The notes beneath the pieces are model-generated. The model ran no database searches, was not told the DNA's origin, and was given only the letters and a program-made list of their open reading frames with translations. From the NCBI GenBank assembly GCA_027442615.1, contig DAIBBI010000037.1, forward strand, positions 13,470 through 77,469: a DNA stretch of 64,000 nt. Direction: 5' to 3'. This document shows positions 52,203 through 61,437 of the stretch, piece after piece. The stretch is from JAJZRV01 sp027442615. GTDB lineage: Bacteria > Pseudomonadota > Gammaproteobacteria > Burkholderiales > Ferrovaceae. Made by a program: the position numbers and the translations under genes. Position 1 is the first letter of the stretch; every line of letters starts with the position of its first letter.

Positions 52203-53263
52203 CAGGCGGGCTCGTCGTCCTGCATGAAGGCGCGGTCCAGGCGGGAGAGCGCCACGCGCAGCACAGCCGAGGCGGGCAGGGCAATGACGACGCCAAAAAA
52301 TCCAAGGAGCTTGCCAAAGGCCAGCAGGGCAAAAATCACCATCACCGGATGGAGCCCGATGCGCGCGCCCACGAAACGTGGCGTGATGAGCGAGCCTTCC
52401 AGCATATGGCCCACGGCAAACACGCCCAGGACCGGCAACATGAGGTCTGTCCCCGGCCCCTGGACGATGGCGGCAAGCAGCGCCAGGACGAGGCCCGTAA
52501 ACACCCCCACGTAGGGGATGAAGACCAGGATTCCGGTGGTGATGCCGATGGCAACCCCCGAGTTGAGCCCCACCAGATGCAGGCCCGCAGCATAGAGGGC
52601 GGCCATGATGGCCATGACCACCATCTGCCCCCGCAGAAACTGGCCCAGCACCGCATCGATCTCCTGGGCGATGCTTTCCACGTGGGTGCGGTAGCGGGGC
52701 GGCACGGCGGCCAGGACAAGGCCGAGCAGGCGGCTCCAGTCCTTGAGCAGATAGAACAGCACCACGGGCACCAGCAGCAGCGTGATGATCGTGCTCAATA
52801 CCCAGGCCCCCCCTTCGCCGGCTGAGCGCAGCACCTTCTGCAGGGCGGCTTCGGTGTTGCCGATGTTTTGCTGGAGCATGTCGCGCAACTGGTCAAGGTT
52901 GGTGTGAAGGTCAATGCCCAGCGTCTGCTGGAGAAACGGCGTGGAGAGGTCGCGCAACCCGTTGAGGGTGGAGGGCAGCTTGGCCAGGACCTGGTTGAGT
53001 TCGTAGTAGAGCATGGGCAGGATCAGCACCCCAAAGGCGACACCCACGCCCGTCAGGAGCAGCAGCACCAGCAATGACGCCAATGCCGGGGGAAACCACG
53101 GGCGGGTCAGGCGGCTTGCCAGCGGGTGGCAGACGTAGGCCAGCAGGGTGGCCAGGACGAAGGGCATCAGGATGGTGGAAAGCGTGTAGACCAGCCAGAT
53201 CACAAGCGCGGCCAGAGCCATCATCCAGAGGTTGATGCGGGAAGCAGGGCGAGTCGAAGTCAT
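52202..53263 (-). CDS. perM: AI-2E/PerM family membrane transporter
   Basis: About 353 residues with roughly eight membrane segments in the PerM/TqsA pattern: two helices, a periplasmic domain (residues ~75-150), then FYLLKDWSRLLGLVLAAVPP and the end block GSLITPRFVGARIGLHPVMV. Family members export autoinducer-2 or act as sodium-proton antiporters; the substrate is unknown. ATG 53263 is chosen. perM divergent from purM with hda downstream is a standard betaproteobacterial arrangement. The segment at 52442-52454 resembles an arm of the dispersed palindrome with one mismatch. Confidence 0.9.
   Translation of the reverse strand: MTSTRPASRINLWMMALAALVIWLVYTLSTILMPFVLATLLAYVCHPLASRLTRPWFPPALASLLVLLLLTGVGVAFGVLILPMLYYELNQVLAKLPSTLNGLRDLSTPFLQQTLGIDLHTNLDQLRDMLQQNIGNTEAALQKVLRSAGEGGAWVLSTIITLLLVPVVLFYLLKDWSRLLGLVLAAVPPRYRTHVESIAQEIDAVLGQFLRGQMVVMAIMAALYAAGLHLVGLNSGVAIGITTGILVFIPYVGVFTGLVLALLAAIVQGPGTDLMLPVLGVFAVGHMLEGSLITPRFVGARIGLHPVMVIFALLAFGKLLGFFGVVIALPASAVLRVALSRLDRAFMQDDEPA
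52442..52454. repeat. Near half-site of the dispersed palindrome (in perM)
   Basis: GAGGTCTGTCCCC matches the arm GGGGTCTGTCCCC at 12 of 13 bases. It lies in a periplasmic/cytoplasmic loop of the permease gene (encoded GTDL on the minus strand). This is the weakest member of the set. Confidence 0.3.
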
Positions 53264-53363
53264 TTGCGATAGAATTTGGGGCCTGTAGGGCATCATTACA
53301 CCCGATTACACATTTTAGCAGGTCGCACCCCGGTTGCTGGTGCGATCGTTCTGGAGACTTTTC

Positions 53364-54428
53364 GTGTCAAACCAATCCGTGCCTCAAGGGGGCCTGTCTT
53401 ACCGGGATGCCGGGGTCGATATCGACGCCGGCGACGCGCTGGTGGAGCGCATCAAGCCCTTTGCCAAACGCACCATGCGTCCGGAAGTGTTGAGCGGCAT
53501 CGGTGGCTTTGCGGCCCTGGTGGAGATCGGCAAGCGCTTTCGCGAACCCGTGCTGGTGTCCGGCACCGACGGAGTGGGTACCAAGCTGCGCCTTGCCTTT
53601 GAACTCGAACGTCACGCCACGGTGGGTATCGACCTTGTCGCCATGAGCGTCAACGACATCCTGGTGCAGGGGGCCGAACCGCTGTTCTTTCTGGATTATT
53701 TTGCCTGCGGGCATCTGGATGTGGCCACCGCGGCCACCGTCATCCAGGGTATCGCGCAGGGTTGCGAGCTGGCGGGATGTGCCCTCATCGGTGGCGAGAC
53801 GGCAGAAATGCCAGACATGTACCCCGAGGGGGAATACGACCTGGCAGGCTTTGCCGTGGGTGTGGCCGAGAAATCCAGACTCATCAACGGGCAAACCATT
53901 GCGGCGGGTGACGCAGTCATCGGCATTGCCTCCAGCGGGCCGCACTCCAACGGTTTCTCCCTCATTCGCAAAATCCTCGAGCGCGCCGGCGCCGATCTCG
54001 ATGCGGCCCTTCCCGGCGGGCACGTTCCCGGCAAGACCCTGGCCGACCTCCTGATGGAACCCACGCGCATTTACGTCAAGCCCATCCTGGCCCTGATGCA
54101 GCAGGTCACCGTCAAGGGCATGGCGCATATCACCGGGGGCGGCCTGGTGGACAACCTGCCGCGAGTCCTGCCCGAGGGTCTTGCCGCAGTGCTGCAACGC
54201 GACGCCTGGCCCATGCCCCCCGTGTTTTCCTGGTTGCAACAGGCAGGCGGGGTGGCTGACGAGGAAATGCATCGGGTCTTCAATTGCGGCATCGGCCTCG
54301 CCCTCGTGGTGGACGCAGGGCAACAGGCCGCAGCGCTCACCTTCCTCAAAAAGGAAGGCCTGGAGGCCTGGGTCATTGGCGGCATCGTGCCGCGCGCGGC
54401 GGATGAAGCGCCCACGCGGGTGGTCTGA
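53364..54428 (+). CDS. purM: Phosphoribosylformylglycinamidine cyclo-ligase
   Basis: Fifth step of purine synthesis, closing the imidazole ring (AIR synthetase). 354 residues: LSYRDAGVDIDAGDALVERI at the start, GTDGVGTKLRLA, the ATP-site VNDILVQGAEPLFFLDYFA and GGETAEMPDMYPEGEYDLAGF. The start is GTG 53364 with GGAGA 7 nt upstream; a longer frame from 53334 lacks similarity. purN follows after 6 nt. Confidence 0.97.
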   Translation: MSNQSVPQGGLSYRDAGVDIDAGDALVERIKPFAKRTMRPEVLSGIGGFAALVEIGKRFREPVLVSGTDGVGTKLRLAFELERHATVGIDLVAMSVNDILVQGAEPLFFLDYFACGHLDVATAATVIQGIAQGCELAGCALIGGETAEMPDMYPEGEYDLAGFAVGVAEKSRLINGQTIAAGDAVIGIASSGPHSNGFSLIRKILERAGADLDAALPGGHVPGKTLADLLMEPTRIYVKPILALMQQVTVKGMAHITGGGLVDNLPRVLPEGLAAVLQRDAWPMPPVFSWLQQAGGVADEEMHRVFNCGIGLALVVDAGQQAAALTFLKKEGLEAWVIGGIVPRAADEAPTRVV

Positions 54429-54434
54429 GGGGTC

Positions 54435-55079
54435 ATGCGACCGCGCATCGTCATCCTGATTTCGGGGCGGGGCTCCAACATGGCGGCCATCCTGGCTGCG
54501 GGCCTGCCGCTTGAGGTGGCTGCGGTCATCAGCAACGAGCCCCATGCGGGGGGGCTCGAGCTGGCTGCGGCGCAGGGCATTCCCACGGCGGTGGTGGACC
54601 ATCGGCACTACGCCGATCGTGCGGCATTTGACGCGGCGCTGACGGCAGCGATCGATCGCCACGCCCCGCAACTGGTGGTGCTGGCAGGTTTCATGCGCAT
54701 TTTCACGCCGCAGTTCGTGGCGCATTATGGGGACCGTCTCATCAACATCCATCCCTCGCTCCTGCCCGCCTTTCCCGGTCTGCACACGCACCGGCAGGCG
54801 CTGGCCGCTGGCGTCCGGATTCACGGCTGTACCGTGCATTTCGTCACCGATGAGCTCGACCATGGTCCGATCGTGGCCCAGGCCGCAGTGCCCGTGCTGG
54901 CGGAGGACACCGAGGCATTGCTGGGGGCGCGCGTGCTGCGTTGCGAGCATGTGCTCTATCCGCGGGTATTGCGCTGGTGGGCGGAGGGCCGCCTGGAACA
55001 CCAGGAAGATGGCCGGATTCGCGTCCAGGGTATGGCATCGCGCAGCGGCGGCAGTCTCATCATTCCCGAGGAAGCATGA
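54435..55079 (+). CDS. purN: Phosphoribosylglycinamide formyltransferase
   Basis: Transfers the formyl group of 10-formyl-THF to GAR in purine synthesis. 214 residues: IVILISGRGSNMAAIL near the N-terminus, LAGFMRIFTPQFV, the catalytic NIHPSLLPAFPGLHTHRQAL and VHFVTDELDHGPIVAQAAV. It consumes the same one-carbon donor acted on by the 5899-6831 product. It overlaps the DUF3108 gene (ATGA). Confidence 0.97.
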   Translation: MRPRIVILISGRGSNMAAILAAGLPLEVAAVISNEPHAGGLELAAAQGIPTAVVDHRHYADRAAFDAALTAAIDRHAPQLVVLAGFMRIFTPQFVAHYGDRLINIHPSLLPAFPGLHTHRQALAAGVRIHGCTVHFVTDELDHGPIVAQAAVPVLAEDTEALLGARVLRCEHVLYPRVLRWWAEGRLEHQEDGRIRVQGMASRSGGSLIIPEEA

Positions 55080-55798
55080 GCAGGTGGCGGCGTTCCGGAG
55101 GAATCCTCGGAGCGCTCCTGGTGGCGGCGCTATGGAGCGGCATCGGGGCCCGGGCCGAAGAAGCGGGCCCGATCCATGAAACCGTTCGCGTGGTCTACCG
55201 GCTGTACTACAGCGGTGTCCCCGTGGGCGAGGTCACCGAGGTCTGGACCCGCACCGGCGACAATTACGACATCGTCAGCACCGCCCGGCCCTACGAGGTG
55301 TTGCAGTGGCTTGCTCCCTCCTTTCAGGAAAAGAGCCGCGGGACGATCCTGGACCAGGCGCTGCGCCCCGCACATTTCGAACATTGGCGCAGCGATGCGG
55401 CGCAGTCGTTCGCGGCAGATTTTCATTGGGGCAAGGGCCTGCTCGAACACCATTTCGATGGCAAGACCGAGTCGGTGCCTCTGCCACCGGGCACACAGGA
55501 CATGCTGTCCATCAAGTACCTCTACCGCGTGGCGGGCGAGGCCATGCTGGGTCGGGACATTCCCATGAGCACCGGAAAAAAACTGGAAATCCATCATCTG
55601 GTGGCGCGGGAAAAAGGCGAGACCGCCTCCGACGCCGGCCGGTTCAAGACGCTGCATGTGGTGGATGAAGGAGAACGGGCCCCGTCCCGGTTCGAGTTAT
55701 GGTTGCCGGAAGACCGGCGTTATCCCCCCGTTCGCATGCAAGTGACCGAGCGGGGTCATCAATGGGAGCAGCGCATGCTGCGAGTGGAAATCGAATGA
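55076..55798 (+). CDS. DUF3108 domain protein (exported)
   Basis: 240 residues with a cleavable signal peptide (RRSGGILGALLVAALWSG, cleavage near GARA-EE). The rest is a predicted beta-rich domain of unknown function DUF3108, with YRLYYSGVPVGEVTEVW early and LPPGTQDMLSIKYLYR central. Proteins of this type are frequently encoded next to purN in betaproteobacteria. Likely periplasmic; no catalytic residues are evident. Confidence 0.85.
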   Translation: MSRWRRSGGILGALLVAALWSGIGARAEEAGPIHETVRVVYRLYYSGVPVGEVTEVWTRTGDNYDIVSTARPYEVLQWLAPSFQEKSRGTILDQALRPAHFEHWRSDAAQSFAADFHWGKGLLEHHFDGKTESVPLPPGTQDMLSIKYLYRVAGEAMLGRDIPMSTGKKLEIHHLVAREKGETASDAGRFKTLHVVDEGERAPSRFELWLPEDRRYPPVRMQVTERGHQWEQRMLRVEIE

Positions 55799-57081
55799 GT
55801 CGTGCCCCCGGTAAAGCCGTCAGCAAGGCAATCGTCGCAAGCCAGTTTGAGGCCCTGGTGGCCGCACTGGAAATGGTCCTGCCGGCTGCCATGCCGGCGG
55901 ATGTGGCCCTGCACCAATTTTTTCGGAGCCATCCCGAGATGGGGATGCAGGATCGGGCCTTTGTGGCGGAAGGAGTGTATGCGCTGTTGCGACGGGTGGA
56001 GTTGATCAAGACATTGGCCCCCACCACTTCACCGCGACGCATGGCGCTCGCCACCCTGTACCGGGTGCTGGGGCGCAGTGCGCGCGAACTGCAGCCCTTA
56101 TGCCAGGGTGAGGAAGGGGCCTGGCTCGAGGCGCTCAAGACGCATCCGGTGCCCGACACGCTTTCGATCCAGGCAGATTTGCCGGAGTGGGTGGTGAGTC
56201 GGCTTGTGCAACAGCATCCGGCCGGTGAGGTGCTGGCCCTGGGGCGCGCACTGCAGGTGCAGGCTCCGCTCGACCTCAGGGTCAATACCCTGCTCACCAC
56301 GCGCGATGCGGTGCTGCAGGCCCTCGAAGCCGCGGGATTGAAGGGCGTGCCCACGCCGTGGTCGCCCATCGGGGTCCGCCTGGAGGGGCGCCCCTCCGTC
56401 AACCGCCTCGAACTCTTCACGGCAGGCCATGTGGAAGTACAGGACGAAGGCAGCCAGCTGCTGGGTTTTCTGCTGGCCCCGCGCCGCCGCGACATGGTGG
56501 TGGATTTCTGCGCCGGTGCGGGGGGCAAGACCCTCATGCTGGGGGCCTTGATGCATAACCAGGGCCGGGTCTACGCCTTCGACGTGTCGGAGCGTCGCCT
56601 CAACAATCTCAAGCCGCGCCTCAAGCGTTCGGGCTTGTCCAACCTCAATCCGGTATTGATCGCGAGCGAAACGGAGCCGCGCGTGCGCAGGCTGGCCGGC
56701 AAGATCGACCGGGTGCTGGTGGACGCGCCCTGTAGCGGGCTGGGAACCTTGCGCCGCAATCCCGATCTCAAACTGCGTCAGAACGAAGCCTCGGTGGCGG
56801 AACTCGTGGTCAAGCAGGCCGCCATCCTCAATGCGGCCGCCACGCTCGTCAAGCCCGGCGGGCGACTGGTGTACGCTACCTGCAGCCTGCTCGACGAGGA
56901 AAACGATGCGCAGGCGGATCGCTTTGCTGCGTCACATCCCGAGTTCGCCGCGGTGAACTGCGGTGAGGTGCTTGCAGCCCAGCAGATTCCGCTGGAAATG
57001 GGGGAACGGTTTCGTCTGTTGCCCAATCGGCATAACACCGACGGGTTTTTTGCCGCGGTGTGGGAACGCAGGACAGGTTGA
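55795..57081 (+). CDS. RsmB/NOP-family rRNA cytosine-5 methyltransferase
   Basis: 428 residues. An N-terminal NusB-like RNA-binding domain (FFRSHPEMGMQDRAFVAEGVY) precedes a SAM-dependent core: VVDFCAGAGGKTLMLGAL (SAM site), VLVDAPCSGLGTLRRNPDLK (motif IV cysteine) and VYATCSLLDEENDAQ (motif VI catalytic cysteine). It probably makes m5C in 16S rRNA, as RsmB does, though the exact base is not certain. The canonical fmt-rsmB neighbourhood is absent, so this may be a second family member. It overlaps the DUF3108 gene by 4 nt. Confidence 0.9.
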   Translation: MSRAPGKAVSKAIVASQFEALVAALEMVLPAAMPADVALHQFFRSHPEMGMQDRAFVAEGVYALLRRVELIKTLAPTTSPRRMALATLYRVLGRSARELQPLCQGEEGAWLEALKTHPVPDTLSIQADLPEWVVSRLVQQHPAGEVLALGRALQVQAPLDLRVNTLLTTRDAVLQALEAAGLKGVPTPWSPIGVRLEGRPSVNRLELFTAGHVEVQDEGSQLLGFLLAPRRRDMVVDFCAGAGGKTLMLGALMHNQGRVYAFDVSERRLNNLKPRLKRSGLSNLNPVLIASETEPRVRRLAGKIDRVLVDAPCSGLGTLRRNPDLKLRQNEASVAELVVKQAAILNAAATLVKPGGRLVYATCSLLDEENDAQADRFAASHPEFAAVNCGEVLAAQQIPLEMGERFRLLPNRHNTDGFFAAVWERRTG

Positions 57082-57095
57082 AGGGGAGTCTTTGG

Positions 57096-58355
57096 ATGGA
57101 TCAAGCTCAGGACCTATTTTCCGGATTCGCGGCGTTTGCGGCCTCGCTGCTGCAAGCACAGCATCTATGGCAATTGCCGGTTCTCCTGGTGTCGCTGCTG
57201 GTGGGTTCAGGGGCCGCCATTGCCATGGGACGCGGACGGCACGGGCAAGTGATGGACGCGGAGCGCGCGCGGCGCCTGAGGGGCATCGCCTTTGCCCTGG
57301 TCAGCGCGGTGGCGCTGATGCTGTTTGGTCGTTATTTTGGTCACGGCCGCCCCTCCTCCCTGCTGCACATGGCGCTCTCGCTTACCCTCGCCCTTGCCGC
57401 AGCGCGCATCGGAGTGTACGTCCTCAAGTACGTGGTGGCCCTGTCGCGCCGCACCGTGACCCTGCAGGCTTTTTTTGTGCGTACCGTGTGGGTGCTGTTT
57501 GCCTTGCACGTGACGGGGCTGCTCGAGCCATTGATGGACCTGCTGCAGGACATGGGGCTGACCATTGGCAATACCTACGTCTCACTGTTGCAGGTGATAC
57601 AGGCGGTGGTGGTGATCACGGCGATGCTGGTGCTGGCGTTGTGGCTGGGCGGCGCGATGGAGCGGCGCCTGATGAGTGCCGACGCGCTGGACAGGCATTT
57701 CAGGGTGGTGGCCGTAAAACTGTTGCGCGGGCTTCTGGTGTTCGTGAGCGTGGTGATCGCGCTGCCCCTGGTGGGCATCGATTCCACCTTCCTTTCGGTG
57801 TTGGGCGGTGCGCTGGGCGTGGGCCTGGGTTTTGCCCTGCAGAAAATCGCCAGCAACTATGTGAGCGGTTTCATCATTCTGATGGACCGTTCCATTCGCA
57901 TGGGCGACGTCATCACGGTGGAAGGGCGTCAGGGTACCGTAATCCGCCTGGAGGCCCGATGCATCGCGTTGAGTGCCACGGATGGCACGGTGTTCATCGT
58001 GCCCAATGAAACCTTCATGACCCAGACCATCATCAATCACACCCTGGGCGGGGGCGGCGTATGCCGTGCACTCACTCTGGAGGTGGCTTTTGGCAGCGAT
58101 CTCGAAAGGGTGCGCGCCATCCTGGAAGATGCTGCACGCCAGCAGCCGCGGGTGCTCTCCGAGCCGGCGCCCTCGGTGGCGCTGCTGCGCCATACCGGTT
58201 ATGGCATGGAATTGTCCCTGCAGTTCTGGATTGCCGATCCCGGCGTGAGCGACCTGGGGCTGCGCTCCGACATGCTGCACGCCATCCAGAAAGGCCTGCG
58301 TGGGGCACAGATTGCCTTGCCGTTGCGCGACGGGGTCAAGGCTACCCAGGTCTGA
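57096..58355 (+). CDS. Mechanosensitive ion channel, MscS family
   Basis: About 419 residues with several N-terminal membrane helices, then the pore helix and MscS signature SVLGGALGVGLGFALQKIAS with NYVSGFIILMDRSIRMGDVI (beta domain start), IVPNETFMTQTIIN and a C-terminal alpha/beta domain. It releases solutes when the membrane is stretched. ATG 57096 is set by AAGGGGAG 6-7 nt upstream, since an earlier ATG lies inside the preceding gene. Larger than E. coli MscS, nearer YbdG/YnaI-like forms. Confidence 0.92.
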   Translation: MDQAQDLFSGFAAFAASLLQAQHLWQLPVLLVSLLVGSGAAIAMGRGRHGQVMDAERARRLRGIAFALVSAVALMLFGRYFGHGRPSSLLHMALSLTLALAAARIGVYVLKYVVALSRRTVTLQAFFVRTVWVLFALHVTGLLEPLMDLLQDMGLTIGNTYVSLLQVIQAVVVITAMLVLALWLGGAMERRLMSADALDRHFRVVAVKLLRGLLVFVSVVIALPLVGIDSTFLSVLGGALGVGLGFALQKIASNYVSGFIILMDRSIRMGDVITVEGRQGTVIRLEARCIALSATDGTVFIVPNETFMTQTIINHTLGGGGVCRALTLEVAFGSDLERVRAILEDAARQQPRVLSEPAPSVALLRHTGYGMELSLQFWIADPGVSDLGLRSDMLHAIQKGLRGAQIALPLRDGVKATQV

Positions 58356-58356
58356 A

Positions 58357-58385
58357 TTGACGTCGCTTATAATTTTTGATAATAT
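58357..58385 (+). promoter_or_regulatory. Candidate promoter of the fatty acid desaturase
   Basis: TTGACG (58357-58362) is followed at 17 nt by TAATAT (58380-58385) or at 15 nt by GATAAT (58378-58383). A perfect TATAAT at 58368 lies in the same stretch but lacks a -35. The ensemble is convincing as a promoter, although the exact -10 is not settled. Confidence 0.5.
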
Positions 58386-58422
58386 GGCGAGTTACGCCTA
58401 GAGGCTTTAAGGAGCTTTGCCC

Positions 58423-59610
58423 ATGTTGTTTTCAGGAATACTCAATTTGCCGTGGTGGGGTGACGTCATTGCCACATTGGTCATGACCCACATCACCATT
58501 GTCTCCGTCACCATATTCCTGCATCGCCACCAGGCGCATCGGGCGTTGGACCTCGCCCCGGCCATCAGCCACTTTTTCCGCCTGTGGCTGTGGATGACCA
58601 CGGGCATGGTCACCAAGGAATGGGCCGCGGTGCACCGCAAGCACCACGCCAAGTGCGAAACGGTGGAAGACCCGCACAGCCCGCAGGTACTGGGCATTCG
58701 CCGCGTGCTGTGGACCGGCGTGCTGCTGTATGTGAAGGAAACCCGCAAGCCCGATACCCTCACGCGCTACGGCCACGGTACCCCCGACGACTGGATGGAG
58801 CGCAATATCTACACGCGCCACAGCCGGCTGGGCATCACCCTGATGGCCCTCATCAACATGGCGATGTTTGGCGTGGTGCCCGGCATGCTGGTCTGGCTCA
58901 CCCAGATCGTCTGGATTCCCTTCTGGGCCGCTGGCGTCATCAACGGCATCGGCCACTTCTGGGGCTACCGCAATTTTGAATGCAAGGATGCCAGCACCAA
59001 CATCGTGCCCTGGGGCATCCTGATCGGCGGCGAAGAACTGCACAACAACCACCACACCTTTGCCACGTCGGCCAAGCTGTCCAATCGCTGGTACGAATTC
59101 GACATCGGCTGGATGTACATCCGCATGCTGGAGATGGTGGGGCAGGCGCGCGTCAAGAACGTGGCCCCGGCAGTGCGTTTTGATCGCGACAAGTCCGAAT
59201 GCGACGAGGCCACCCTGCAGGCCATCATTCTCAACCGTTACGACGTGATCGCACGCTACGCCCAGGAGCTCGCGCACACCTGTTCGACCGAGCTGCAACG
59301 CCTGGGCGAACACCTCAAGATGCCTGTGCCTTCCCGGCGCGAAGCCATGGCCATGGTGGGGCGCTGGTTGCACAAGGACGCCCATGAGTTGCCTGAAACC
59401 GACCAGCACACCCTCGAGGCCGCCATGGCCGCCAGCGGTTCGGTGCACACGGTGGTGGCCATGCGCCGCGAACTGGCCGATTTGTGGACGCGGACCCATG
59501 CCACGCGCGACCAGTTGCTGGCCCAGCTCAAGGATTGGTGCCTGCGCGCTGAAGCGAGCGGCATCCAGGAACTGCAGCGGTTTTCGCGTACCCTGAAGGC
59601 CTACGCTTAA
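58423..59610 (+). CDS. Fatty acid desaturase (delta-9 acyl desaturase family)
   Basis: 395 residues. Inner-membrane di-iron desaturase that introduces a cis double bond into acyl chains. The three histidine boxes are present: HRHQAHRA (first), HRKHHAKC (second) and EELHNNHH (third), with two pairs of membrane helices between. A long C-terminal helical tail (residues ~260-395) extends beyond the core. ATG 58423 has AAGGAG 8 nt upstream. The acyl donor (CoA, ACP or lipid) and regiochemistry are inferred from family resemblance only. A complete dispersed palindrome follows the stop codon. Confidence 0.9.
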   Translation: MLFSGILNLPWWGDVIATLVMTHITIVSVTIFLHRHQAHRALDLAPAISHFFRLWLWMTTGMVTKEWAAVHRKHHAKCETVEDPHSPQVLGIRRVLWTGVLLYVKETRKPDTLTRYGHGTPDDWMERNIYTRHSRLGITLMALINMAMFGVVPGMLVWLTQIVWIPFWAAGVINGIGHFWGYRNFECKDASTNIVPWGILIGGEELHNNHHTFATSAKLSNRWYEFDIGWMYIRMLEMVGQARVKNVAPAVRFDRDKSECDEATLQAIILNRYDVIARYAQELAHTCSTELQRLGEHLKMPVPSRREAMAMVGRWLHKDAHELPETDQHTLEAAMAASGSVHTVVAMRRELADLWTRTHATRDQLLAQLKDWCLRAEASGIQELQRFSRTLKAYA

Positions 59611-59619
59611 AGCAACATT

Positions 59620-59650
59620 GGGGACAGACCCCTTTTTGGGGTCTGTCCCC
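59620..59650. repeat. Dispersed REP-like palindrome, copy 3 (intergenic, may terminate the desaturase transcript)
   Basis: Perfect 13-bp arms GGGGACAGACCCC (59620-59632) and complement (59638-59650) enclose a TTTTT loop. It begins 9 nt after the desaturase stop. The RNA hairpin could serve as a terminator although the following bases (TTAATTT) are only a short U-rich tract. Confidence 0.85.
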
Positions 59651-59703
59651 TTAATTTCCCCCCGTTTATTCCATTTGGTTATTATTCAATAGTATTTTAG
59701 TCT

Positions 59704-59731
59704 TTGTTGTTCTAAAGACCCCCTCTACAAT
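59704..59731 (+). promoter_or_regulatory. Promoter of the sulfate assimilation operon
   Basis: TTGTTG (59704-59709) and TACAAT (59726-59731) are 16 nt apart. The region just upstream (59660-59700) is AT-rich, as in CysB-controlled promoters, but no CysB site was assigned. The leader before ATG 59761 would be about 22 nt. Confidence 0.55.
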
Positions 59732-59760
59732 GAGTCGTTCCAGATCTTTTGGGGTGGCCC

Positions 59761-61437
59761 ATGTACCAGTACGACGAAATAGATCAGCGCATCGTGGACG
59801 AGCGGGTGGCCCAGTTTCGGGACCAGACCCGGCGCTTTCTTGCAGGTGAGCTCTCTGAAGAAGACTTTCGCCCGCTGCGACTGCAAAACGGCCTGTACAT
59901 CCAGCGCCATGCACCCATGCTGCGCGTGGCCATTCCCTACGGCGTACTGGCGACATACCAGTTGCGCAAGCTTGCCCATATTGCACGCACCTATGACCGG
60001 GGCGTGGGGCACTTCAGCACGCGCCAGAACATCCAGTTCAACTGGCCTGCCCTTGAGGCTGTCCCGGAGATTCTGGCGGAACTGGCCACCGTGCAAATGC
60101 ATGCCATCCAGACCAGCGGCAATTGTGTGCGCAATACCACCACGGACCACTTTGCAGGGGTGGCTGCCGACGAGCTGATCGATCCGCGCATCTATTGCGA
60201 ACTGATCCGGCAGTGGTCCACTTTCCACCCCGAGTTTGCATTCCTGCCGCGCAAGTTCAAAATCGCCGTGAACGGTGCCCTGGCAGACCGCGCGGCCACC
60301 TGGGTGCACGACATCGGGCTGCATGCGGTGCGCGATGGTGCGGGTGAAATTGGGTTTCGCGTCATCGTGGGCGGCGGCCTGGGCCGTACCCCCATGCTGG
60401 GGGTAGTGGTGCGCGAGTTTTTGCCCCTGGCGCACCTCTTGACCTATCTCGATGCCATCCTGCGCGTCTATAACCGCTACGGCCGGCGCGACAACAAGCA
60501 TAAGGCGCGCATCAAGATCCTGGTGAAGGCCATGACGCCCGAGCGGTTTCAGCGCGAAGTGGAGACCGAGTGGTTGAGCCTGAAGGATGGGCCCGCCACC
60601 GTGGTGCCCGAAGAGCTGGCGCGCATCGAGGCGCGCATGATCCGCCCGGCCTACGCAGAATTGCCCGCGGAGATCCCCGAAGCGTTGCAGCAGGCATTGC
60701 AGGAAAAGGCGTTCCGACGCTGGCATGGGCGCAACGTGCACGCCCATAAGGTGTCCGGTTACGCCTCGGTGGTGCTCTCGCTCAAGGCCACCGGAAGCGT
60801 GCCGGGGGACGCCAGCGCAGACCAGATGGACGCCGTGGCCGAACTTGCGGACCGTTACGGTTTTGGCGAGATCCGGGTGAGCCACGAGCAGAACCTGATC
60901 CTGCCCGACGTGCGCCAGGCCGACCTTCCCCACATCTACCGCGAGCTCAGGGGGCTGGGGTTTGCCACGCCAAACATCGGCTTGCTGACCAACATCATTT
61001 CCTGCCCGGGTGGGGATTTTTGCTCGCTTGCCAACGCCCGTTCGATTCCGGTGGCCCAGGCTATCCAGCAGCGCTTCGACGATCTCGACCGGCTCCACGA
61101 CATCGGTCCGCTCGATCTCAATATCTCGGGATGCATGAATGCCTGCGGGCACCACCATGTGGGGCATATCGGCATCCTCGGTGTGGACAAGCACGGCGCC
61201 GAGTTCTACCAGATCACCATCGGCGGCAATCAGGCGCCGGCGCGCCTGGGGCGGGTCATCGGGCCCTCGCTGGGGCAGGATGAGATTCCGGACGCCATCG
61301 AGCAGTTGCTCGAGGTCTATCTGGAAGAGCGGCTGCACGAGGAAGAGCGCTTCGTGGACGTGGTGGAGCGCCTGGGCATCGAGCCCTTCAAGGCGCGCGT
61401 CTATGCACGGCATGAACGCGAGGCCCTCTATGCCTGA
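59761..61437 (+). CDS. cysI: Sulfite reductase hemoprotein (CysI/NirA-type)
   Basis: Reduces sulfite to sulfide with six electrons. 558 residues, two homologous halves. The siroheme-[4Fe-4S] ligands are clear: CPGGDFCSLA and SGCMNACGHH near residues ~420-465. The substrate arginine region HFSTRQNIQFNWPA is present in the first half. The gene is followed by DUF934, cysH, cysD and cysN with overlapping ends, so sulfite rather than nitrite is the likely substrate. No cysJ flavoprotein is in the window, so the electron donor (ferredoxin or other) is open. Confidence 0.93.
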   Translation: MYQYDEIDQRIVDERVAQFRDQTRRFLAGELSEEDFRPLRLQNGLYIQRHAPMLRVAIPYGVLATYQLRKLAHIARTYDRGVGHFSTRQNIQFNWPALEAVPEILAELATVQMHAIQTSGNCVRNTTTDHFAGVAADELIDPRIYCELIRQWSTFHPEFAFLPRKFKIAVNGALADRAATWVHDIGLHAVRDGAGEIGFRVIVGGGLGRTPMLGVVVREFLPLAHLLTYLDAILRVYNRYGRRDNKHKARIKILVKAMTPERFQREVETEWLSLKDGPATVVPEELARIEARMIRPAYAELPAEIPEALQQALQEKAFRRWHGRNVHAHKVSGYASVVLSLKATGSVPGDASADQMDAVAELADRYGFGEIRVSHEQNLILPDVRQADLPHIYRELRGLGFATPNIGLLTNIISCPGGDFCSLANARSIPVAQAIQQRFDDLDRLHDIGPLDLNISGCMNACGHHHVGHIGILGVDKHGAEFYQITIGGNQAPARLGRVIGPSLGQDEIPDAIEQLLEVYLEERLHEEERFVDVVERLGIEPFKARVYARHEREALYA

